From CALCTE01 sp045585835 (GTDB lineage Bacteria; Bacillota; Clostridia; Oscillospirales; CAG-272): a DNA stretch of 64,000 nt. Position 1 is the first letter of the stretch. Every line of letters starts with the position of its first letter. Both the position numbers and the translations under genes were made by a program. The stretch spans positions 124,001 to 188,000 of the forward strand of contig JAZMZG010000013.1 of assembly GCA_045585835.1 (NCBI GenBank), read 5' to 3'. Under the pieces are notes generated by a model. It was not told the DNA's origin. It was given only the letters and a program-made list of their open reading frames with translations, and searched no databases. Of the stretch, positions 43,992-51,403 are shown one piece after another.

Positions 43992-44558
43992 ATGTCTAAT
44001 AATATTATGATAGTCGGTGTCGGCGGACAAGGTACGTTGCTTGCAAGCCGAATTCTCGGAAATACTCTCATTGGTGAAGGTTATGACGTTAAGGTGTCCG
44101 AAGTTCACGGTATGAGCCAAAGAGGCGGAAGCGTCGTTACATACGTAAAATACGGCGAAAAAGTTTATTCTCCAATAATTGATAAAGGCGAAGCAGACGT
44201 TATCTTGGCCTTTGAGATTCTTGAAGCATACAGAGCCCTGCCCTTTCTCAAAAAAGGCGGAAAGATGCTTGTAAACCGTCAAAAGACCGATCCTATGCCT
44301 GTAATAACGGGTGCTGCAAAGTATCCCGAAAGCATTGAAGAAAAGCTTTCAGCGATATGCGATATAACGGCAATAGATGCACTTGAACTTGCTAAAAAAG
44401 CGGGAAATGCTAAAGCAGTAAATGTTGTTTTGATCGGACTTCTTGCTCAAAAAACGGATATTCCCTATGAACGTTGGATAGAAACGATTAAAGTAACCGT
44501 TCCAAATAAATTCTTGGAAATGAATCTCAAAGCGTTCGATATGGGCTATAAGCTTTAA
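43992..44558 (+). CDS. iorB: Indolepyruvate ferredoxin oxidoreductase beta subunit
   Basis: Gamma-type domain subunit that completes the IorAB enzyme. The 188 residues begin IMIVGVGGQGTLLASRILG and contain SEVHGMSQRGGSVVTYVKYG and ADVILAFEILEA, the standard IorB motifs. It starts one base after the iorA stop, with GGAGG in the iorA tail, so the subunits are co-translated. A strong terminator follows. Confidence 0.95.
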   Translation: MSNNIMIVGVGGQGTLLASRILGNTLIGEGYDVKVSEVHGMSQRGGSVVTYVKYGEKVYSPIIDKGEADVILAFEILEAYRALPFLKKGGKMLVNRQKTDPMPVITGAAKYPESIEEKLSAICDITAIDALELAKKAGNAKAVNVVLIGLLAQKTDIPYERWIETIKVTVPNKFLEMNLKAFDMGYKL

Positions 44559-44562
44559 ATAT

Positions 44563-44601
44563 AAAACAATGACAGCGGTTATTTACCGCTGTCATTGTTT
44601 T
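44563..44601. terminator. Bidirectional terminator between iorB and the LacI-type gene
   Basis: A 17-base-pair stem (core CAATGACAGCGGT) with loop TATTT and A/T flanks. The last codons of the LacI-type gene, ending at 44579, run through its right arm. Confidence 0.92.
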
Positions 44602-45607
44602 TGTTCACGTATTTCGCTACACTGTTTCTGACGGTGAGTACGGGAGGAAAAATTATTGATTGTCTTGCCATATCGCCCGTATTTATAATATCTATCATTC
44701 GTTTTGCCGCAACAGTGCCGAGTTTTTTAAAATCACAGCTTACGGTTGTAAGCTCAACTTTTCCCGTAATTGTATCGGGAAGCTCGTCGGCACATAAAAT
44801 GCTTAAATCTCGAGGGATTTCTTTTCCGCTATCATAATATGCGTCTATGAGCCCCGACGCCATAGTTGCATTATCCGAAAAAACGGCTGTCGCAGGATCG
44901 TTTGTGCGCAATAATTGTTTTCCGAATAAATAGCCGCTCTTATAGTGTAAGTCTCCTCTGTAGCAGGTGCATTTTGTCGGATCAAGGCCTGCGTTTTTCA
45001 TAGCATCGTTATATCCGTTTTCTTTGTTTTGAACGGAAGTAGAGTTGTCAGGGCCACATAGATGAGCGATGTTTCGGTGGCCGTTTCTTATGAGATAATC
45101 TGTTGCAAGATAGCCGCCGCGATAAGTATCCATACTGACGATGTCAACGTTAATTGACTTTAAATATCTGTTGATAAAAACGATCGGACATTTTATTGTC
45201 TGTAAAATGCGTAAAAGTGAAGGTGTTTCTACCGCATTGAGCATAACAACGCCCGCAAAACCGCTGCAAGAAGCAAAGTTTAGATATTCTTCTTCACTTT
45301 CGGGACTGTAATCGCTGTTAGCAATAAGCGTTTTAATACCTTGTTTTTCAAAAATACTGTTCATACCGGTAATATAGCCGGTGTATACGTTATTCGTAAT
45401 ATCGCCGCAAATAACTAGAACGACTTTTTTAAATGCGGAAGCTACCTTTTTCTTGGAAGGTTTATATTTATATCCGTATTTGGAAAGCGCTTCTTCAACG
45501 ATTTGTCGTGTTTCGGGTTTTACATATCCGTTTCCCGTTAAAACTCTTGAAATGGTAGAGCAAGAAACTCCCGTTATCTCAGAAATCTTCGTCAATGTAA
45601 TTTTCAT
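44579..45607 (-). CDS. LacI family transcriptional regulator
   Basis: DNA-binding repressor or activator, 342 residues. Residues 1-60 form the LacI helix-turn-helix and hinge (LTKISEITGVSCSTISRVLTG then ALSKYGYKY); the rest is a periplasmic-binding-protein-like sensor (ICGDITNNVYTGYITGMNSIFEKQ, FINRY, YLATDYLIRNGHRNIAHLCGP, FSDNATMASGLIDAY). The ligand is presumably a sugar or nucleoside, as for most of the family. It has its own promoter and no linked transport or sugar gene; the divergent neighbour is a cytidylate-kinase-like gene. Confidence 0.92.
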   Translation of the reverse strand: MKITLTKISEITGVSCSTISRVLTGNGYVKPETRQIVEEALSKYGYKYKPSKKKVASAFKKVVLVICGDITNNVYTGYITGMNSIFEKQGIKTLIANSDYSPESEEEYLNFASCSGFAGVVMLNAVETPSLLRILQTIKCPIVFINRYLKSINVDIVSMDTYRGGYLATDYLIRNGHRNIAHLCGPDNSTSVQNKENGYNDAMKNAGLDPTKCTCYRGDLHYKSGYLFGKQLLRTNDPATAVFSDNATMASGLIDAYYDSGKEIPRDLSILCADELPDTITGKVELTTVSCDFKKLGTVAAKRMIDIINTGDMARQSIIFPPVLTVRNSVAKYVNKNNDSGK

Positions 45608-45625
45608 AAAATCACCTCTGAAAAA

Positions 45626-45654
45626 AGTATAATATTTCTTATGAAATTTGTCAA
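45626..45654 (-). promoter_or_regulatory. Promoter of the LacI-type gene
   Basis: Minus strand TTGACA (45654-45649), 17 bases, TATACT (45631-45626), about 19 bases before the start codon, so the 5' leader would be very short. Confidence 0.7.
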
Positions 45655-45684
45655 TATTCTACATTATATTTTTTTTAAAAAGTA

Positions 45685-45713
45685 TTGCACATTTTGTTGG
45701 AATAATGTATAAT
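45685..45713 (+). promoter_or_regulatory. Promoter of the cytidylate-kinase-like gene
   Basis: TTGCAC (45685-45690), 17 bases, TATAAT (45708-45713) preceded by ATG, about 70 bases before the start. Confidence 0.65.
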
Positions 45714-45781
45714 ATATACAAAGATATATTATTATCATAATAAGTTATAGTCAATCTGCACAATTATGAAAGGTGGATATT

Positions 45782-46426
45782 ATGAACGGTAATTGGGTAA
45801 TTACAATTGGCCGTCAATTTTGCAGCGGCGGCGCAGAAATCGGACAAAAGGTTGCGGAGTATTTCGGTGTTCCCTACTACGATAAATGTATAATTGACCA
45901 TACCGCTGAGATTTTGGAAATTGAAGCGGAGCTTGTAAAAAAACATGATGAACGCCCAATGAGCATTTGGGAGGCGCCAGGATATCAATATTCCTATATG
46001 TGGTATAACACTGATCCTACGTTAACTATGCCTTTAAGTGTAAGAGTTGCGGAAGCTCAATTTCATACTATAAGAGAATATGCTAAAAACGGCCCTTGCG
46101 TAATTGTGGGCAGATGTGCCGACTACGTTTTGCGTAACAATAAATCGGCAATAAGCGTTTTTATACGCGCTGATATTGATAAGCGTACCGATAGAGCCGA
46201 AAAGCTTTACAAGTTGAGCGAATCCGATGCGAAAAAACTAATCAAAAAAACCGACAGGATCAGGTCTAATTATTATTCGAGCCACACTCACGATGAATGG
46301 GGTACGTCAGAAAATTACGATCTTATATTAGATAGCGGTACGTTAGGAATTGATACTTGTGTAAAGATAATTATTAAAGCTATCGAAGAGTTCAATGAAA
46401 AGAAAAATAAAGCAACAGACGAATAA
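45782..46426 (+). CDS. Cytidylate kinase-like family protein
   Basis: P-loop kinase-like protein of the family often annotated as cytidylate kinase-like (PF13189), 214 residues. The N-terminal ITIGRQFCSGGAEIGQKVAEYFGVPYYDKCII replaces the usual Walker A of Cmk with the family's GRxxxSGG type. GPCVIVGRCADYVL and VFIRADIDKRTDRAEKLY are also typical. I chose ATG at 45782 with GGTGG 5 bases upstream; a GTG at 45773 lies within that site. True substrate is unknown; the housekeeping Cmk is not in this window. Confidence 0.85.
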   Translation: MNGNWVITIGRQFCSGGAEIGQKVAEYFGVPYYDKCIIDHTAEILEIEAELVKKHDERPMSIWEAPGYQYSYMWYNTDPTLTMPLSVRVAEAQFHTIREYAKNGPCVIVGRCADYVLRNNKSAISVFIRADIDKRTDRAEKLYKLSESDAKKLIKKTDRIRSNYYSSHTHDEWGTSENYDLILDSGTLGIDTCVKIIIKAIEEFNEKKNKATDE

Positions 46427-46427
46427 C

Positions 46428-46461
46428 AAAACACCGCAGCTTGTAAAGGCTGCGGTGTTTT
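46428..46461. terminator. Bidirectional terminator
   Basis: Stem AAAACACCGCAGC with its complement around TTGTAAAG, between the cytidylate-kinase-like gene and the convergent DUF1015 gene. Confidence 0.9.
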
Positions 46462-46464
46462 CTA

Positions 46465-47727
46465 TTATTTAATTTTTCTTGCTTCAGTATAAAAACGCTT
46501 TGTATCTGCATCACCCATAGAAAAGGTTTTTCGCGGTAATGCACCATCTTTAATTACAGCGGAAAACAGCTCGGTCTTTTTCATAGAGGGTAAAATAAAG
46601 CTTATTGCTTTATCATTTTTTGAAAGCTCTATACATTCATCTTGACCGTGAATATAGTCTATCTCCCCTGAATTCTCCGCTAAATACTTATCAAGGAAAT
46701 TTTGTAATGTTGCAACAGTAAGCTTATATGGAGGAGTATCAAGAGAAAAATATTGTTTATTGCCGTTTATGTATATCTCAATATTATGTGCGCCCGCAAT
46801 ATCGGATCTTTCGTTCTTTGCGTTGGGATATTCACTAAAAAGAGCAGTTATCAGCTTTTGCGTATCTGTATTAAATACGGTTCTGTGTATCGCTTCAAAT
46901 ACAAGACTGTTGTCGTGAAGATTTACAAGCTCGCATAGGGCGTATCTGTTTTTTTCGGTGGGACTCATTTGATAGAAGCTTCTTGCGGTAGCAAGACTGT
47001 GGTTTCCATCTCCGACGGCGTATTGTAAAACATTTTTATCGGGAATATTGTATTTTTGTTCAAAATAACTTTTATCTGATAATTTATAAAGTTTATCGGC
47101 AATTTCCAACGCTATTTCACCGCTGACCTTATACCCGGTGAGATGTCCTGCATTTTGCATTAGTTCAAAATCGTAAACCTTTTCAAGCATATTTGTCTTT
47201 TTTGAAAGACTCTCGATGATATCCTTTTCTTCATCGTCAATGAGTATCATAACGTGAGGAAGCTCTAACGGTGCATTTTCTCTTATGCGAAGTCTCGGGG
47301 GAATCCTATCGGCAATCGTACCTTCAGTAGGACGGACCTTGCTCTGACTTTCTTTGGAAAAATCGTACATTTCGAGGTCGATCATTCCGACAATACCTTT
47401 TCTGACTGTTTTATCGGGCAATGTTCGTTCGACGTAAATATAGCACGGTTCGGTCGATTTCATAATATTGTTTTCTAAATACTCGTCCATTGTTGCGTTA
47501 ATTTTTTTAATTCTTTCCGATGTATCGGAGTCATTTAAATATATCTCGGGCAGCACAAGCCTTAACGCTGAAGGAGCATTTCCTACGACATTTTCAACAT
47601 CGTTCCAATACTTGTGATTTGAAGTATATTGGTCGCAAGCAATAACCGACCACTTTTCCATATCGACATCTTTACACGGTAATACTATTTCTGCAGGTAA
47701 AAATCCGCATTTTTCAAATATATTCAT
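46465..47727 (-). CDS. DUF1015 family protein
   Basis: Conserved cytoplasmic protein of 420 residues and unknown biochemical function. The N-terminus EKCGFLPAEIVLPCKDVDMEKWSVIACDQYTS, RLVLPEIYL, the run ERTLPDKTVRKGIVGMIDLE and QYAVGDGNHSLATARSFY with the following CELVNLHD are typical of the family. In many bacteria DUF1015 genes sit with serine-biosynthesis genes; none is seen here. AAGGAG precedes the ATG. It lies 13 bases after recD2, so both may be one transcript. Confidence 0.85.
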   Translation of the reverse strand: MNIFEKCGFLPAEIVLPCKDVDMEKWSVIACDQYTSNHKYWNDVENVVGNAPSALRLVLPEIYLNDSDTSERIKKINATMDEYLENNIMKSTEPCYIYVERTLPDKTVRKGIVGMIDLEMYDFSKESQSKVRPTEGTIADRIPPRLRIRENAPLELPHVMILIDDEEKDIIESLSKKTNMLEKVYDFELMQNAGHLTGYKVSGEIALEIADKLYKLSDKSYFEQKYNIPDKNVLQYAVGDGNHSLATARSFYQMSPTEKNRYALCELVNLHDNSLVFEAIHRTVFNTDTQKLITALFSEYPNAKNERSDIAGAHNIEIYINGNKQYFSLDTPPYKLTVATLQNFLDKYLAENSGEIDYIHGQDECIELSKNDKAISFILPSMKKTELFSAVIKDGALPRKTFSMGDADTKRFYTEARKIK

Positions 47728-47740
47728 TTAATTCTCCTTA

Positions 47741-49960
47741 TTAAATTGCATATTCGGCAATTGCATCGGCAAGCCCTGTGTATCTTCGAGACGTCTTAAA
47801 ATTATCTACCATAGCGTATACTACTTCTTTTTTACCTACAATTATCAATACGCTCTGCGCTCGTGTGATTGCTGTATAAAGAAGATTTCGTATTTGTAAG
47901 CGTCTTGGAAAATCGTATAACGGCAAAACTACAATGGGGTATTCACTTCCTTGACTTTTGTGTACGGTAATAGCGTAAGCGTGCTCAAGCTCGTCTATCA
48001 TCGGGAAGTCGTATTCAGCCTTTCGATTTTCGTATTGTACGTATACCTTTTCGAATCCTTTGTCTATGTAACAGATGTAACCAATGTCGCCGTTATAAAC
48101 GCCGAAGCCTTGAATATCGTTTGCATCCGTCCAAGGTATATTATAATCGTTACGTGTTTGCATAACTTTGTCGCCTTCTCGAAAAACTCGGCTTCCCACC
48201 TTTAATTCAACTTTTGCAGGGCCCATAGGATTCATAGCCTCTTGTAAAATTATGTTAAGGGCCTCCGTACCGTTTCTTCCTTTTCTTGATGGGATTATTA
48301 CTTGTATGTCGTTAGCAAAATTCGGATATGCTTTCGGCAGGCGGTATTTTATAAGCTCTGTTACCGTTTGATTAACGTCGTCTGCGCTTTCTCTCGGCAT
48401 AAAGAAAAAGTCGGAATTTTTATCAGCAAGCTTAGGATATTCACCCAAATTTATCAAATGTGCATTTACTATTATCTTGCTCTCGTCAGCTTGCCTGTAG
48501 ATTTCCTTTAATGAAACCGTAGGTATTTCACGCGAATTTATAATATCGCAAAGAACGTTTCCCGCACCGACTGCGGGAAGCTGATCCTTGTCGCCGATAA
48601 TTAAAAGCTGTGCGCCCGGTTTTATGGCACGTAAAAGCGCTTCCATCAAAAGAATATCTATCATCGACGCTTCATCGACGATAATAAAATCGGCACTTAA
48701 AGGATTTTTTTCGTTTTTTCCGAAATTGTCTTCTCTTTCGGGGTTAATATCGGCTTCGAGCATTCTGTGAATAGTCATCGCCTCAACACCCGTAGCGCTT
48801 TCAAGGCGCTTTGCGGAACGTCCCGTAGGAGCGCAAAGCGCAAATGATATACCGCTTAACTCAAGTACTTTTAAAACGGCTTTCACGATAGTCGTTTTGC
48901 CCGTACCGGGACCGCCCGTGAGCACCATCACTCCGCTTTCTATAGCTTTATGTATTGCTTCTATTTGCAACGGTGCATACTTGATATCATCGCTTTCTTC
49001 TAAATTATTGATTATTTTTGTTATGTCTATTACATTTTTGTGTATCATTGAAAGAGTTGACATTTCAAAAAGCTTTTGAGCGGTGTATTTTTCCGCTTTA
49101 TAATATTTTTGCAGGTATACCGCTTCTCTGTCAAGAGACGGCACCTTGCACAATGCCCCGCTTTTAATGCATAATTCCAAAGCATTTTTTATATTTTCGT
49201 ATGATGTATCAACAAGGTTTTTACATACTGCACATAGCTTATTTTCGGGAATGTACGTATGTCCGTTTTGATAAGCGTTATGCCTTAAAATAAACTTTAA
49301 CGCAGCTGAAATACGTTCGGGTGCATCATCTTTTATACCTTTTGCTTTTGCAAATGCATCTGCTTTTTCAAAGCTTACTCCGTATATCTCATCACATAAT
49401 ATGTAGGGATTCGCGCCGACGATTTCAATAGCACCTTTACCCCAACGCTTATACATACGCATTGCAGTTGAAATGCCAAAAAATTCCTTACAGAACATTA
49501 TAACACTGCGAAGACCCGATTGAGTTGAAAATGCTTCGCCAATGAGCTTTGCTTTTTCGGAAGTTATACCTTTAATATCAGTAAGCCACTCGGGATGATT
49601 TTCACAAACGTCCAAGGCGTCATCGCCGAATTTTTCAACTATACGAAGAGCTGTTGCGGGTCCGATTCCCTTTATTACGCCTGACTGTAAATATCTTAAT
49701 ATAGAATCTTTTGTTGCGGGAAGTGTTTTTTCATATGTAATAACATTAAACTGTCTTCCAAAACTCGGGTGACTTGTCCATTCGCCCGAAAGATTTACAG
49801 ACTCACCCTCGGACAAATACGGCATGGTACCGGTTGCAGTCAAAAGCTCAGATTGCGTGGAAATTTCAGCAACCGTGTATCCGTTTGCTGAATTTGTATA
49901 TATAATTTTTTCAACGGTACCTTCAATAATCAAAAATTCGTTTGTCATAGCTTCATCCAT
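47741..49960 (-). CDS. recD2: ATP-dependent RecD2-like DNA helicase
   Basis: Superfamily 1B 5'-3' DNA helicase of the RecD2 type, found in bacteria without RecBC. The 739 residues have an N-terminal OB-like part and helix-hairpin-helix region (GVIKGIGPATALRIVEKFG, DIKGITSEKAKLIGEAF), then helicase motifs: GGPGTGKTTI (motif I, about 352), DEASMIDILL (motif II), GDKDQLPAVGAGNVL (motif III) and HKSQGSEYP with YTAITRA (V-VI). Neither possible ATG (49960 and 49948) has a strong ribosome site; I kept the longer form. Confidence 0.94.
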   Translation of the reverse strand: MDEAMTNEFLIIEGTVEKIIYTNSANGYTVAEISTQSELLTATGTMPYLSEGESVNLSGEWTSHPSFGRQFNVITYEKTLPATKDSILRYLQSGVIKGIGPATALRIVEKFGDDALDVCENHPEWLTDIKGITSEKAKLIGEAFSTQSGLRSVIMFCKEFFGISTAMRMYKRWGKGAIEIVGANPYILCDEIYGVSFEKADAFAKAKGIKDDAPERISAALKFILRHNAYQNGHTYIPENKLCAVCKNLVDTSYENIKNALELCIKSGALCKVPSLDREAVYLQKYYKAEKYTAQKLFEMSTLSMIHKNVIDITKIINNLEESDDIKYAPLQIEAIHKAIESGVMVLTGGPGTGKTTIVKAVLKVLELSGISFALCAPTGRSAKRLESATGVEAMTIHRMLEADINPEREDNFGKNEKNPLSADFIIVDEASMIDILLMEALLRAIKPGAQLLIIGDKDQLPAVGAGNVLCDIINSREIPTVSLKEIYRQADESKIIVNAHLINLGEYPKLADKNSDFFFMPRESADDVNQTVTELIKYRLPKAYPNFANDIQVIIPSRKGRNGTEALNIILQEAMNPMGPAKVELKVGSRVFREGDKVMQTRNDYNIPWTDANDIQGFGVYNGDIGYICYIDKGFEKVYVQYENRKAEYDFPMIDELEHAYAITVHKSQGSEYPIVVLPLYDFPRRLQIRNLLYTAITRAQSVLIIVGKKEVVYAMVDNFKTSRRYTGLADAIAEYAI

Positions 49961-50047
49961 AATGGAAATTTTTTAATTTATTATAAACAAATATAAAAAT
50001 CAAATAAGGGGAAAATTATATTGCAATACTTTTAAAGGAGTGTTTAA

Positions 50048-50830
50048 ATGAAAAATAAAATGTTCAAACGCCTATTGATTGCGGCGCTTATATGTACAAA
50101 TATATTCGGGCTTTCAAATTATACCGTATTTGAAACGAAGGCCGTTGTGGAAGCGTTCGGTTGGTACACAAAGCCAAACACTGAGGGAAAAAGGCCCACA
50201 TTACCCGCTGAATGCGATTATTTAGAGCAATACGACGGTGTATATCTGGGCGAAGATGAAAAAGTTTTATATTTGACCTTTGATGCGGGATATTCAAATG
50301 AAAATGTCGAAAAGATACTTGACACGCTTAAGGAAAAGGGCGTAAAAGGTTCATTTTTCTTAAACGGAGGAATATTCAAATTTGAATCCGACGTAGTTAA
50401 GAGAATATCGGATGAAGGACATCTTGTATGCAACCATACCGAGAATCATAAAAATTTAAGTAAAATCACAGATTTTGAGCAATATAAATACGAGGTCGAA
50501 AAACTTGCTGAAAGATATAAAGAACTTTGCGGAAAGGAAATTGCAAAATTCCTGCGTCCACCCGAGGGCGAAATCAGCAAGACAGCTATGGAATACAACC
50601 AAAAATTAGGATATAAAACAGTATTTTGGAGTATTGCTTACGCTGACTGGGATAATAATAAGCAAATGTCGCCTGAAAAAGCCATAAATACTGTTATAAG
50701 CAGAACTCATAACGGCGGTATTGTCTTATTGCATCCGACTTCAAAGACGAACGCCGAGATACTTGGAACACTTATTGACAAATGGCGTGAAATGGGATAT
50801 AGCTTTAAGACGCTTGATGAGTTACCTTAG
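50048..50830 (+). CDS. pdaA: Polysaccharide deacetylase, PdaA-like (spore cortex muramic lactam)
   Basis: NodB-fold deacetylase, exported. A signal peptide (hydrophobic LLIAALICTNIFGL, about 9-22) is followed by the domain: LTFDAGYSNENVEKIL (first Asp is the base; the metal-binding second Asp of TFDD is Ala here, Asn in B. subtilis PdaA), CNHTENH metal motif HxxxH, FLRPPEGEIS and FWSIAYADWDNN, ILLHPTSKTNAEIL-like end. These variants match PdaA, which makes muramic-delta-lactam precursors of the spore cortex. AAAGGAG precedes the ATG. Its 3' end overlaps the convergent VanZ-like gene by 26 bases. Confidence 0.88.
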   Translation: MKNKMFKRLLIAALICTNIFGLSNYTVFETKAVVEAFGWYTKPNTEGKRPTLPAECDYLEQYDGVYLGEDEKVLYLTFDAGYSNENVEKILDTLKEKGVKGSFFLNGGIFKFESDVVKRISDEGHLVCNHTENHKNLSKITDFEQYKYEVEKLAERYKELCGKEIAKFLRPPEGEISKTAMEYNQKLGYKTVFWSIAYADWDNNKQMSPEKAINTVISRTHNGGIVLLHPTSKTNAEILGTLIDKWREMGYSFKTLDELP

Positions 50831-51299
50831 GCTTAACAAGCTTTTTTGAAATTAAAGCAAACAACACCATAAACAGAAAATACGCAAAACAGAACCCCAC
50901 AACATCTATCCAAACGTCAATAACTTCAGGAGATCTTCCAACAGAGGTATATTGTAGTGACTCGTCAATCAATGCTACAAAAATACCGTATAAAAGTCCG
51001 ATGCTAAAGAGTTTTATCGGATGCTTTGAAATAACAAATCTCAAATAGTAACAAACCGCCCCTAAAGCGAAAAATTCGCTGAAATGGGCGGTTTTTCTTA
51101 CTGTTTTAACTATATCCGCCTCATCGATTTTAATATTGGTTTTTTCGATTATTTCAGTTACAATTTCTACAACTTTACTGCTTTCATTACTTGATACTTC
51201 CGCCGTAACCGATGAATTGGAAAAAATAAACGCAGTCATCACAACAAGCAAAAATATACTAAAAAAAATATTGTCAAATAATTTATAAGTAAATTTCAT
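50805..51299 (-). CDS. VanZ-like family membrane protein
   Basis: Small membrane protein, 164 residues, with four hydrophobic segments. RKTAHFSEFFALGAVCYYL and DESLQYTSVGRSPEVIDVWIDVVG are the VanZ signatures. VanZ-like proteins are common in Firmicutes outside vancomycin clusters, and no van genes are near, so glycopeptide resistance should not be inferred. I chose the ATG at 51299 because AGAGGTG lies 4 bases upstream; the open frame before it has no ribosome site. Function is unknown; the neighbouring pdaA-like gene may hint at an envelope role. Confidence 0.88.
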   Translation of the reverse strand: MKFTYKLFDNIFFSIFLLVVMTAFIFSNSSVTAEVSSNESSKVVEIVTEIIEKTNIKIDEADIVKTVRKTAHFSEFFALGAVCYYLRFVISKHPIKLFSIGLLYGIFVALIDESLQYTSVGRSPEVIDVWIDVVGFCFAYFLFMVLFALISKKLVKPKVTHQAS

Positions 51300-51357
51300 A
51301 CAGCACCTCTTCATAATTTTAACATATATAAATATATAAATCAATAATAAATTAGTA

Positions 51358-51386
51358 TTCACATTATAAAATAAATATGGTAAAAT
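51358..51386 (+). promoter_or_regulatory. Likely promoter of the serine hydrolase gene
   Basis: TTCACA (51358-51363), 17 bases, TAAAAT (51381-51386), only about 18 bases before the GTG start; the ribosome site GAGGTGA lies between. Confidence 0.45.
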
Positions 51387-51403
51387 AAGGTCGAGGTGAT
51401 ACT

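Noticed and set aside
44579..45607. LacI-type protein as the regulator of the ior operon
   Set aside because: It is convergent, separated by a strong terminator, and the ior unit has a T-box; I saw no operator-like palindrome at the ior promoter.
50805..51299. VanZ-like protein as a sign of glycopeptide resistance
   Set aside because: No vanHAX or other van genes are present and VanZ-like proteins are widespread in Firmicutes.
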